From positions 3,763,568 to 3,827,567 of the forward strand of contig NZ_LT907982.1 in assembly GCF_900230215.1 (NCBI RefSeq): DNA of 64,000 nt, read 5' to 3'. Below the pieces are notes generated by a model, which was not told the DNA's origin, made no database searches, and saw nothing but the letters and a program-made list of their open reading frames with translations. This DNA is from Jatrophihabitans sp. GAS493 (GTDB lineage Bacteria > Actinomycetota > Actinomycetes > Mycobacteriales > Jatrophihabitantaceae). Within the stretch, counting starts at the first letter, position 1. Each line of letters starts with the position of its first letter. The translations under genes and the position numbers were made by a program. This document shows positions 1 to 7,497 of the stretch, piece after piece.

Positions 1-214
1 TGCCGGTGCCGCCGCCGCAGTCGAGGACGGTCGGGGTTCGCCCAGCGACGGTGACCTCCTGCAGCGACGCGCGAACGAGGCCCCAGACCGCCGCTTGGCG
101 GAGAGCAGAGGGGCGGCTGCCGGCTGCGCGCGGATCACCGCCGCCAATCACCGATGATCGAACGTCTGATGAATAGCGGTCGGCGGGGCCGCCGTCGTCG
201 AGTGCCACGGTCAT
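1..214 (-). CDS. Class I SAM-dependent methyltransferase, N-terminal fragment (runs off left edge)
   Basis: Only the first 71 residues lie in the window. Translating the minus strand from the ATG at 214 gives an open frame that ends at the edge in VLDCGGGTG, the glycine-rich SAM-binding loop (motif I) of class I methyltransferases; the preceding 60 residues are a variable N-terminal region. It lies 86 bp downstream of the HEPN gene on the same strand and is probably co-transcribed with it. In many actinobacteria this gene pair is followed by a DNA polymerase IV gene and then mraZ; that part is outside the window, so it is inference. Substrate unknown. Confidence 0.75.
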   Translation of the reverse strand, partial: MTVALDDGGPADRYSSDVRSSVIGGGDPRAAGSRPSALRQAAVWGLVRASLQEVTVAGRTPTVLDCGGGTG

Positions 215-300
215 TGACCCTAGTCGTGATGCATACACAATTTCACTGCCTGACCATTTTGACCCTAGTTCTGCGGCGTGTTCACGGGTGACGTCGTCTA

Positions 301-738
301 TCAGCTCGCGATCGGCTCGGCGAGCAGGCCGAGTGAGCCCTCCACGATTCGCAGGAAATCGAAGGCGGCTCGTAGTTGGTCGTCGGCGTCTCGCGAGGTC
401 ACAACGTTGACCGACCCGGCCTCGATCGCCTCCCGCTTGCCGGCGCCGGAGGCGAAGTAAGCCGCCCAATCGGAGAACTCGGGCGCGGTGGAGTCGATCA
501 GCACCCAGGCGCTTCGCAACCGACGAGGACCGGAGGCTGGACGAGCACGCTCGGCCAGCAGCGCCGCCGCGGTTCGTAGCGCGCTGAGATGGGCCAGCCG
601 GAACCGCTCGGCCGCGCTCGGCGCGTCCACCGCTTCAGCAAGGACGCTCCGCGCGTGCGAGACGAGCGACACCGCGCTGCGGGAGACGGGCGCCGGCGGA
701 ACCCCAGTGCCGCCGGTGGAGAGAATCGAGTGAACCAT
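301..738 (-). CDS. SAV_6107-type HEPN domain protein
   Basis: A 145-residue, mostly helical soluble protein. The run of Ala/Arg-rich helices with SLVSHARSVLAEA (residues 24-36), the RLAHLSALRTAAALLAERAR helix (47-66) and the C-terminal DQLRAAFDFLRIVEGSLGLL is how I recognise the actinobacterial SAV_6107 HEPN family. R45-FRLA-H50 fits the RX4-6H signature of HEPN ribonucleases, but no activity can be read from sequence. A LexA-type operator lies 18 bp upstream of the ATG, so DNA damage should induce it, together with the methyltransferase gene downstream. The ATG at 738 has only a weak Shine-Dalgarno; no better start is visible. Confidence 0.75.
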   Translation of the reverse strand: MVHSILSTGGTGVPPAPVSRSAVSLVSHARSVLAEAVDAPSAAERFRLAHLSALRTAAALLAERARPASGPRRLRSAWVLIDSTAPEFSDWAAYFASGAGKREAIEAGSVNVVTSRDADDQLRAAFDFLRIVEGSLGLLAEPIAS

Positions 739-755
739 GGAGAATACCCCTCTGT

Positions 756-771
756 TCGAACTTATGTTCGA
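756..771 (-). promoter_or_regulatory. LexA/SOS box upstream of the HEPN gene
   Basis: TCGAACTTATGTTCGA matches the actinobacterial/mycobacterial LexA operator TCGAAC-N4-GTTCGA at all 12 fixed positions. It sits 18 bp before the HEPN start codon, where bound LexA would block the promoter. It is the only copy I noticed in the window. Confidence 0.85.
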
Positions 772-858
772 TCGTATCGCATCTGCAACCGCTGTTCAAG
801 GATCTGCCGCGACTACAGGTGAGTCGCAGAGCCCAGCGATGTCAGACGCTAGCGAGGG

Positions 859-872
859 GGTCTGACAATTTC
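859..872 (+). repeat. Dispersed 14-bp motif GGTCTGACAATTTC, copy 1
   Basis: Lies in the gap between the HEPN gene and the sirohaem synthase stop. The preceding bases (TGTCAGAC at 841) form an imperfect inverted repeat with it. The same motif recurs, as an inverted pair, at 43941-43954 and 43984-43997. Function unknown. Confidence 0.4.
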
Positions 873-934
873 CGGTCCCGGAGTGCAGCTCCGAGACGCA
901 GCGCGGATGCGCAGCAGTCTGGGGAGCCTGGCGT

Positions 935-2164
935 TCAGTCGCTCGCGGCAGTTCCGGTTGGATCGAAGAGATCAACCACCTCACCGACGATCACCACGCT
1001 GGGCGCGCTCAGGCCGGCTTCCCGAACCTGGGACGCCAGGTCGCCGAGCGTGGACCGCACCGTCTGCTGGCCGGCGAGAGTCGCTCGGTGTATCGCCGCG
1101 GCGGGAGTCTGAGCGGGGCGACCGTGCCGAATAAGCTCGCTCGTGATCTCCCCCAGGTGCTCCATGGCCATCAGCAACACGATCGTCGCCGGGCCGGTGG
1201 CCAGCGTGGCCCAATCGAAGCCCTTCGAGCCGCTGGCCGGATCGAGATGCCCCGAGACAACCGCGAAGTCGGCCGCCACCCCACGATGGGTCAGTGGAAT
1301 CTGCGCGGCCGCGGGAGCGGCCAGTGCCGAGCTGATTCCGGGCACAACACTCACCGGAATACCGGCTGCCATGCAGGCCAGCATCTCCTCGGAACCGCGA
1401 CCGAAGACGAATGGATCGCCACCCTTGAGACGGACCACCCGCTTCCCGGCTCCGGCCCGGGCAATCAGGATCTCGTTGATCTGCGCCTGCGTCAGGTTGT
1501 GTCGATGGGCGGACTTTCCGCAGTCGATGATCTCCACGTGATCGGGCAGATCGGCCAGCAGTTCTCTGGGAGCCAGGCGGTCGACCACGACGACATCGGC
1601 CTCCGCGACCAGGCGGCGGCCACGGACGGTGATCAGCTCGGGATGGCCGGGACCGCCACCGACCAGTGCCACCGACCCATGCTTGGCCGCGCGCACCGGG
1701 CGGGATTCGAGCGAACCGAGATCGATCGCCAAGGCGATCGCGTCCCGCAGGGCGAGCGAACGCTGCGGGTCGTCTCCGCTGGTGATTGCGACGGTGACTT
1801 CGCCGCGGCGCAGCAGAGCCGGAGTTCGGGCTGACCCACCGGGCGCGTGGTCGGAGCGAATACAGAAGACCCGCGCTCGGGCCGCGACCGACGCCACAAT
1901 CTCATTGGTCCGGGCATCGTCGGTGCAGGCGCAGACGAGCCACGCGCCGTCAATGTCGCCCTCGACGAAGGTTCGCCGGGTGACGGTGAGCTGTGGGCCG
2001 GCCTGAGCGTTGAGCTCGGCGACGACCTCAGGCGCGACAACCTCGATCTGAGCCTGCGCCTCGAGCAGGCGGGTGACGCGGCGAGCCGCCACCGCACCGC
2101 CACCGACGACCAGCACCCGACGCCCGGCCAGGTCGAGCATCAGCGGGAAGTCAGTCACGGACAT
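935..2164 (-). CDS. cobA: Bifunctional sirohaem synthase (uroporphyrinogen-III C-methyltransferase with precorrin-2 dehydrogenase domain)
   Basis: A 409-residue cytoplasmic enzyme making the sirohaem precursor for the sulfite reductase encoded nearby. The N-terminal third is a CysG-type NAD-binding domain (VLVVGGGAVAARRV) that oxidises precorrin-2. From the middle on it is a SAM-dependent uroporphyrinogen methyltransferase: VALVGGGPGHPELIT, VVRLKGGDPFVFGRGSEE and VPGISSALAAPAAAQIPLTHR. I chose the ATG at 2164 because GGAG lies 11 nt upstream and homology starts just after; an in-frame start at 2209 adds 15 unrelated residues. It is the last gene of the leftward cysC-cysD-cysN operon, 119 bp after cysN. 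The order (dehydrogenase, then methyltransferase) is as in CysG, but it is shorter. The symbol could equally be cysG. Confidence 0.88.
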   Translation of the reverse strand: MSVTDFPLMLDLAGRRVLVVGGGAVAARRVTRLLEAQAQIEVVAPEVVAELNAQAGPQLTVTRRTFVEGDIDGAWLVCACTDDARTNEIVASVAARARVFCIRSDHAPGGSARTPALLRRGEVTVAITSGDDPQRSLALRDAIALAIDLGSLESRPVRAAKHGSVALVGGGPGHPELITVRGRRLVAEADVVVVDRLAPRELLADLPDHVEIIDCGKSAHRHNLTQAQINEILIARAGAGKRVVRLKGGDPFVFGRGSEEMLACMAAGIPVSVVPGISSALAAPAAAQIPLTHRGVAADFAVVSGHLDPASGSKGFDWATLATGPATIVLLMAMEHLGEITSELIRHGRPAQTPAAAIHRATLAGQQTVRSTLGDLASQVREAGLSAPSVVIVGEVVDLFDPTGTAASD

Positions 2165-2283
2165 ATGGTCGCAGGCTCCGCCGATAGGACCACCAGCGAG
2201 CCGCCGCATTGTGCTGCAGAGCTACCTCCGGCAGCGCGTGGCAGCCCAGTGTCTGACGCCGCCGCGCCCGCGACCGGCGGCAT

Positions 2284-3540
2284 TCAGTTGGGGAATTCGG
2301 CGACCATGCCCGCCGCCACGGTCGCCCCAGAGGCGTCGTCGACGAGCAGGAAGGCACCAGTGGAACGATTCGTGGCGTAGGCATCGACGATGATCGGATC
2401 GGCCAGCCGGATGCGGACGTTCCCGATGTCATTGAGCCCGAGTTCCGTAGCGGGCTCACTCGTCACGGTCGCCACATCGAGCTTGCTGACCACCCCGTCC
2501 ACGACCGCCCGCACGTCGCGGGTGGTGTGACGCAGCGAGAATCGGTCGCCCGCGCGGAGCGGACGGTCGGTCAGCCAGCAGAGGGTGGCGGTGACCTCTC
2601 GGGTGACGACCGGTCGCGGATCACGATCGACCGCGAGCAGGTCCCCGCGGGCGATGTCGATGTCGTCGGTCAGGCGCAGCACGACCGAGCGCCCGGCGGG
2701 TGCCTCAGTGAGCTCGCCGTCGGGCGTATCGATGCCTTCGACGGCGCTGCTGCGCCCGGACGGGAGCACGACGATCTTGTCGCCGACCCGTAGCGTGCCG
2801 GCCTCGACCCGACCGGCGTATCCGCGGTAGTCGGGGTATTCGGCTGAACGGGGCCGGACGACGACCTGTACCGGGAATCGGGCTGGAACATCCAGGGCCG
2901 GCCGCGACTCGACATCCTCCAGGAACTGCAGCAGGGCGGGCCCGGTGTACCAATGCATGTGGGTCGATGCATCGACGACGTTGTCGCCGGCCAGGGCCGC
3001 GATCGGGATCGGGGTGAAACTCGCAAGTTTCAAGCTGGCCGCGGCTGCCGCGAAATCGGTGACGATCTGGTCGAAGACATCCTCCGCGTAGTCGACCAGA
3101 TCCATCTTGTTCACGGCGAGCACGACGTGTTCTACCCGCAGCAATTGCGCGACGGCGGCATGCCGCTTCGTCTGCTCAACCACACCGCTACGGGCGTCGA
3201 CCAGAATCACCGCGACGTCAGCCGTCGATGCACCGGTGACTGTATTTCGGGTGTACTGCACATGACCCGGCGTGTCGGCCAGGATGAACGTGCGCCGGGC
3301 AGTGGCGAAGTAGCGATAGGCCACGTCGATGGTGATGCCCTGCTCGCGCTCGGCGCGTAGCCCGTCGACCAACAGCGCCAGGTCGGCGCCGTCGTAACCA
3401 CGTCGTTCACTTGCAGCCTCAACGGCGGTGAGCTGATCGCTCAGCACTGCCTTCGCATCGTGCAACAGGCGGCCGACGAGGGTGGATTTGCCATCGTCGA
3501 CCGAGCCGGCCGTAACGACACGCAGAAGCTGTCCTGGCAT
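2284..3540 (-). CDS. cysN: Sulfate adenylyltransferase large subunit (GTPase)
   Basis: This 418-residue subunit couples GTP hydrolysis to adenylyl-sulfate formation by CysD. GTPase motifs are clear: P-loop AGSVDDGKST near residue 12, switch II DTPGHVQY, and NKMD, followed by EF-Tu-like beta-barrel domains. The ATG at 3540 begins MPGQLLRVVTAG and lies 4 bp after the cysD stop; the open frame continues upstream for 71 non-homologous residues inside cysD, so those are rejected. There is no C-terminal APS-kinase fusion, as expected because cysC is separate here. Confidence 0.95.
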   Translation of the reverse strand: MPGQLLRVVTAGSVDDGKSTLVGRLLHDAKAVLSDQLTAVEAASERRGYDGADLALLVDGLRAEREQGITIDVAYRYFATARRTFILADTPGHVQYTRNTVTGASTADVAVILVDARSGVVEQTKRHAAVAQLLRVEHVVLAVNKMDLVDYAEDVFDQIVTDFAAAAASLKLASFTPIPIAALAGDNVVDASTHMHWYTGPALLQFLEDVESRPALDVPARFPVQVVVRPRSAEYPDYRGYAGRVEAGTLRVGDKIVVLPSGRSSAVEGIDTPDGELTEAPAGRSVVLRLTDDIDIARGDLLAVDRDPRPVVTREVTATLCWLTDRPLRAGDRFSLRHTTRDVRAVVDGVVSKLDVATVTSEPATELGLNDIGNVRIRLADPIIVDAYATNRSTGAFLLVDDASGATVAAGMVAEFPN

Positions 3541-3544
3541 GAGG

Positions 3545-4513
3545 TTAGAAGTACCCCTGACGTTTCCGGTCTTCCATGGCGGCCTCGCTTGCGCGATCGT
3601 CGGCCCGCGAGGAACCCCGCTCGGAGATGGTCGAAGCTGCCGTCTCGACGAGAACAGCGGCGACATCGGTAGCAACTGAGCGGACCGCTCCGGTGCAGGT
3701 GACGTCCCCGACGGTACGGTAGCGGACCGACTCGACGCGAACCGTCTCACCATCCCGCGGCTGGGTCCAGCCGGTGACGGCGACGATCATGCCGTCGCGG
3801 TCGAAGACCTCACGCTCGTGGGCGTAGTAGATGCTGGGCACCTCGATGCCCTCACGTTCGATGTAGGCCCAGATGTCGAGCTCGGTCCAGTTGGAGAGCG
3901 GGAAGACACGGACGTGCTCACCCGGGCGGTGCCGCCCGTTGTACAGATCCCAGAGTTCGGGGCGCTGGTTACGCGGATCCCACTGGCCGAAGTCGTCACG
4001 CACCGAGAAGACGCGCTCCTTGGCCCGGGCCTTCTCCTCGTCGCGGCGCGCGCCGCCGAGCACGGCGTCGAACTTTCCGGCGGCGATGCCATCCAGCAGC
4101 GTCACCGTCTGCAGCGGGTTACGCGGCTGCCCCGGGGTCTCGTGAACGCGGCCGGTGTCGATCGACTCCTGCACGCTGGCGACGGTGAGCTTGAGGCCCA
4201 TCTCGGCCAGGTGACGGTCGCGGTACTCGATGACCTCATCGAAGTTCTGCCCGGTGTCGACGTGCATCACCGCGAACGGCACCTTGCCCGGCCAGAAGGC
4301 CTTAGCTGCGAGGTGCAGCATGACGATGGAGTCCTTGCCACCGGAGAAGAGGATGACCGGGCGCTCGAACTGGCCGGCCACCTCGCGGATGATGTGCAGT
4401 GACTCATCCTCCAAGTCGGTGAGCCAGGAGCGGTTGAGCACATCGGGGCTTGTCGCATTACGCCCTAGTTGGACGCCAGCCCCGCCCACCGGACGGGTTG
4501 CAATTGCAGTCAC
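3545..4513 (-). CDS. cysD: Sulfate adenylyltransferase small subunit
   Basis: This 322-residue subunit is the catalytic part of ATP sulfurylase, forming adenylyl sulfate from ATP and sulfate. It carries the PP-loop motif VILFSGGKDSIVMLHLA near residues 53-69, and later WTELDIWAYI and the C-terminal KRQGYF typical of CysD. The GTG start at 4513 overlaps the cysC stop in a GTGA junction, and its own stop is 4 bp from cysN, so the three genes are translationally coupled. Confidence 0.95.
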   Translation of the reverse strand: MTAIATRPVGGAGVQLGRNATSPDVLNRSWLTDLEDESLHIIREVAGQFERPVILFSGGKDSIVMLHLAAKAFWPGKVPFAVMHVDTGQNFDEVIEYRDRHLAEMGLKLTVASVQESIDTGRVHETPGQPRNPLQTVTLLDGIAAGKFDAVLGGARRDEEKARAKERVFSVRDDFGQWDPRNQRPELWDLYNGRHRPGEHVRVFPLSNWTELDIWAYIEREGIEVPSIYYAHEREVFDRDGMIVAVTGWTQPRDGETVRVESVRYRTVGDVTCTGAVRSVATDVAAVLVETAASTISERGSSRADDRASEAAMEDRKRQGYF

Positions 4514-5103
4514 AGGACTCTCTCCTTTTGCAGTAGAGCAACCAGCTCGTCGACGACGCCGTCGACCGTCCGATCACTCGTGTCTAGCCGAAGTTCAGGG
4601 TTTTCCGGTGCTTCGTATGATCCGTCGACGCCGGTCAGGCCGAGCAGCCCACCATTGCGCTGCTTGCCATAGAGGCCCTTCACGTCACGGGCCTCGCACA
4701 CCGCGACCGGTGTGGCGATGTGAATCTCAAAGAAGCTGACTCCGGCGCCACGGTGCGCGTCCCGGACCGCATCCCGGGCCTGGGCGTACGGGGAGACAAC
4801 GGAGGCAATGGTGACGACTCCGTGCGCCGACAGCCGCTGCGCAACCCAGCCGATACGGGCCACGTTTAGGTCGCGGTCCTCGCGGCTGTACCCGAGCTCC
4901 GTCGAGAGGACCGGCCGAACCGCATCGCCGTCGAGGATCTCGACGGCCACTCCCCGACCGGTCAGACGGGCGGCCAGGGCATTGGCGACGGTGGTCTTGC
5001 CGGAGCTCGGAAGGCCGGTGAGCCAGAGCGTTGCACCAGTCGTGCGCACGCCGGATGCAACCGCGCCGTCGGGCGCGAATCCGGTCTGGGCATCGAGCGA
5101 CAT
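4510..5103 (-). CDS. cysC: Adenylyl-sulfate kinase
   Basis: This 197-residue enzyme phosphorylates adenylyl sulfate to PAPS. The P-loop GLPSSGKTTVANALA lies near residues 30-44, followed by LDGDAVR and the FFEIHIATPVAVCEARD and KGLYGKQR motifs of APS kinases. The ATG at 5103 is preferred over 5118 because AAGGA sits 5 nt upstream. It is first in the leftward cys operon and follows the leader peptide at 5280-5357. The reductase in this window (CysH) has APS-reductase cysteines, so PAPS from CysC may serve sulfotransferases rather than reduction; this is inference. Confidence 0.93.
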   Translation of the reverse strand: MSLDAQTGFAPDGAVASGVRTTGATLWLTGLPSSGKTTVANALAARLTGRGVAVEILDGDAVRPVLSTELGYSREDRDLNVARIGWVAQRLSAHGVVTIASVVSPYAQARDAVRDAHRGAGVSFFEIHIATPVAVCEARDVKGLYGKQRNGGLLGLTGVDGSYEAPENPELRLDTSDRTVDGVVDELVALLQKERVL

Positions 5104-5586
5104 GTTCGTCCTTCGCATGGGCTGCGCACGGCAGCGATGGCGGTCAGCTACTGGTGAGATCGACTTGACAATTGGCTACCTGAGAGTCAGCCGGGCATAC
5201 GCCGGGAATCATCAGGAGCAGGATCGGTCCGTCATCGCCTACCGCAGAGGGCAGCGAGACCGCTCGGGGAACCGATCAGTCAGGACATCAGACACGCCGC
5301 GCTGGTCACGCGCTGCAGATCAACATGCAGGCGAGCGACGAGCAGGACGGTGAACATGAGCTAATCGTCTCACACGCTCGCGCAGTTGGGCCAGCGGCGT
5401 AACGTATGTAACGCTCTAGCTCGGTCACTGTCGGCTAATCCCGCTCAGATGCTTGTCTCGTCCATCCGGTGCTCATCCGCTCGGGTGCGGCCGTGGCAGT
5501 GCAGACTTAGTCGCCAGCTCAGCCGCCTGCGTCGACACGGCCGGCTTGAAATGTCGTCACAAGACTTCCACGAGAGGAACCGTTGC
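5104..5586. other. Divergent regulatory region between cysC and sulfite reductase
   Basis: A 483-bp gap between the leftward cysC operon and the rightward sulfite reductase gene. It holds the 25-codon leader ORF (5280-5357, minus strand) and must contain promoters for both directions. About 175 bp separate the leader stop from cysC, enough for an attenuator structure. I found no comparably convincing Cys leader on the plus strand: reading 5449-5586 in the reductase frame gives Cys codons but no good ribosome site. Confidence 0.6.
5280..5357 (-). CDS. Cysteine leader peptide upstream of the cys operon
   Basis: A 25-codon ORF from ATG 5357 to TGA 5280 in the 5' leader of cysC. Its centre, HVDLQRVTSAACLMS, matches the conserved core (VDL-RV-SA-C) of small peptides annotated as putative leader peptide before sulfur genes in many actinobacteria. 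One Cys codon lies four codons before the stop. No Shine-Dalgarno is visible, so translation is probably leaderless. Known relatives in mycobacteria act as cysteine-responsive attenuators of downstream operons; by analogy ribosome pausing at the Cys codon would raise cysC-cysD-cysN expression when cysteine is short. That role is inferred. Confidence 0.75.
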   Translation of the reverse strand: MFTVLLVARLHVDLQRVTSAACLMS

Positions 5587-7239
5587 ATGGCCGTGCGCCG
5601 AGGACAGGGTCAATGGGCGCTGGGATACCGCGAGCCACTGAATCCGAATGAGCGTAGTAAACGCGACAATGACGGGCTCCTCGTCCGCCAGCGGGTCCTC
5701 GACATCTATCAGCACACCGGCTTCGCCGGCATCGACGCAGCGGACCTGCGCGGTCGACTGCGCTGGTACGGCCTCTACACGCAGCGCCGTCCCGGGATCC
5801 CGGGTGGCCGCACCGCCATCCTCGAGCCGGAGGAGCTCGAAGACGAGTACTTCATGATGCGCATCCGCACTGACGGCGGCGCCACTACGTCGGAGCAGCT
5901 GCAGGTCATCGGCGAAATCTCCACCGAATTCGGACGCGATGTGGCGGATATCACCGACCGCCAGAACATCCAGTTGCACTGGATCCGGATCGAGGACGTG
6001 CCGGAGATCTGGCGCCGGCTGGAGGCCGTCGGGCTCAACACGACCGAGGCCTGCGGCGACACCCCCCGCGTCATGCTGGGCTGCCCGCTGGAAGGCGTGG
6101 CGCAGGATTCGGTGCTGGACGCGGGACCGCAACTGCGTGAGACCGTCGCGAAGTACGTCGGCGACCCGGCGTTCTCCAACCTCCCGCGCAAGTTCAAGAC
6201 CTCGATGACCGGCTGCTCACGCCACTGCACCAACCACGAGATCAATGACGTGTCGTTCGTCGGCGTGATCGGCCCGGACGGCACGCCCGGCTTCGACCTC
6301 TGGGTCGGCGGCGGCCTCTCCACCAACCCGATGTTTGCGCAGCGCCTCGGCGTCTTCGTGCGCCCGGAGGAGGTCAGCGACGTCTGGGTCGGGGTCATCT
6401 CGATCTTCCGCGACTACGGCTACCGCCGCTCCCGCAATCACGCGCGCTTGAAGTTCCTGGTGGCCGACTGGGGTCCGGAGAAGTTCCGCGAGGTGCTGGA
6501 GACCGAGTACCTGAAGCGAGGTCTGCCCGACGGGCCGGCGCCGGGCAAGTCCCCTTCGCACCGCGATCACGTCGGCATCGAGAATCAGACGAACGGCCGG
6601 GTGAGCGTTGGCGCCACGACGAAGGCCGGGCGCACTTCGGGTACGGCCATCCAGGCGGTCGCCGCGCTTGCCAAGCGGGTTGGACTCGCCGACGGTGGCC
6701 GGGTCCGGCTTACGCCGCAGCAGGGCCTGGTCGTCCTCGACGTCGATCCGGAACAGGGTGACGCGGTCGCCGACGAACTCTCCGAGCTGGGCCTTTCGGC
6801 GCGTCCGTCGGTCTTTCACCGCGGGACGATGGCCTGCACCGGGATCGAGTTCTGCAAATTGGCTCTCGTCGAGACCAAGGGCCGGGCGGAGATCATCCGC
6901 GGCGAGCTCGAGCAGCGCCTGCCCGACTTCGACACCCCGATCACCATCAACGTCAACGGCTGCCCGAACTCCTGCGCCCGCTTCCAGATCGCCGATATCG
7001 GCTTCAAGGGCATCGTCCAGAAGGGTGACGAGGGCGACGTCGAGGCGTTCCAGGTCCACCTGGGCGGGCAGTTGGGCACCGAGGCCTCCTTCGGCCGCAA
7101 GTTCCGGGGCCTGAAGGTCACCGCCGAGCAGGCACCGGAGTACGCCGAGCGGGTGCTGCGCGGCTACGTCCAACGGCGTACCGACGACGAGTCATTCGCC
7201 AGCTACGTCGCCCGGGCTGAGGAAGACTGGTTGCTGTGA
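5587..7239 (+). CDS. sir: Assimilatory sulfite reductase (ferredoxin), sirohaem [4Fe-4S] enzyme
   Basis: A 550-residue cytoplasmic enzyme reducing sulfite to sulfide with six electrons from ferredoxin. It aligns throughout with mycobacterial SirA/NirA: GQWALGYREPLNPNE at the start, RWYGLYTQRR, DITDRQNIQLHWI, and the C-terminal cluster ligands C417, C423, C459 and C463 (CTGIEFC and CPNSC) that bind the sirohaem-bridged [4Fe-4S]. Y64 and C156 correspond to the Tyr-Cys pair that is covalently linked in the M. tuberculosis enzyme. ATG 5587 is chosen for AGAGGA 8 nt upstream and a start matching the family; upstream in-frame starts add unrelated sequence. It heads the sir-zinc ribbon-cysH operon. 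Confidence 0.93.
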   Translation: MAVRRGQGQWALGYREPLNPNERSKRDNDGLLVRQRVLDIYQHTGFAGIDAADLRGRLRWYGLYTQRRPGIPGGRTAILEPEELEDEYFMMRIRTDGGATTSEQLQVIGEISTEFGRDVADITDRQNIQLHWIRIEDVPEIWRRLEAVGLNTTEACGDTPRVMLGCPLEGVAQDSVLDAGPQLRETVAKYVGDPAFSNLPRKFKTSMTGCSRHCTNHEINDVSFVGVIGPDGTPGFDLWVGGGLSTNPMFAQRLGVFVRPEEVSDVWVGVISIFRDYGYRRSRNHARLKFLVADWGPEKFREVLETEYLKRGLPDGPAPGKSPSHRDHVGIENQTNGRVSVGATTKAGRTSGTAIQAVAALAKRVGLADGGRVRLTPQQGLVVLDVDPEQGDAVADELSELGLSARPSVFHRGTMACTGIEFCKLALVETKGRAEIIRGELEQRLPDFDTPITINVNGCPNSCARFQIADIGFKGIVQKGDEGDVEAFQVHLGGQLGTEASFGRKFRGLKVTAEQAPEYAERVLRGYVQRRTDDESFASYVARAEEDWLL

Positions 7240-7275
7240 CCCGGCGCGGCGCGGCCCGACTCGCCCGGTTGCGGA

Positions 7276-7497
7276 ATGACTGAACGGGCGGCACCGTTCT
7301 ACTGTCCGTACTGCGGTGACGAGGATCTGCGTCCGTTCGGCGAGAAGCACGGCGAATGGCGCTGCGGTTCCTGCCGTCGGGTTTACCGGCTCGGCTACAT
7401 CGGCATCGCACGGGACTGGACGGACGACGTGCAGCCCGATCGGCCGATCGAGGATCGCACCGATGCGGCGCCGACAAGCAGTGAGGAAGGGCAATGA
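7276..7497 (+). CDS. Small zinc-ribbon protein of the sulfite reductase-cysH operon
   Basis: 73 residues with two CxxC knuckles (C10/C13 and C30/C33) in the pattern FYCPYCGDED...WRCGSCRRVYRL, a classic zinc ribbon (a small metal site cannot be excluded), then an acidic tail. It lies 36 bp after sir, and its stop overlaps the cysH start (ATGA at 7494-7497), so it is translationally coupled to cysH. Similar tiny ribbons sit at this place in other actinobacterial sulfate operons. No function is established to my knowledge; an accessory role for CysH or Sir is a guess from position. Confidence 0.8.
   Translation: MTERAAPFYCPYCGDEDLRPFGEKHGEWRCGSCRRVYRLGYIGIARDWTDDVQPDRPIEDRTDAAPTSSEEGQ

Noticed and set aside
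796..984. 62-codon minus-strand frame after the HEPN promoter
   Set aside because: It overlaps the end of the sirohaem synthase gene, has no ribosome site and no family resemblance.
5453..5641. TTG-started frame with several Cys codons before sulfite reductase, considered as a second Cys leader
   Set aside because: It runs into the reductase gene in another frame, lacks the conserved leader core and a credible start.
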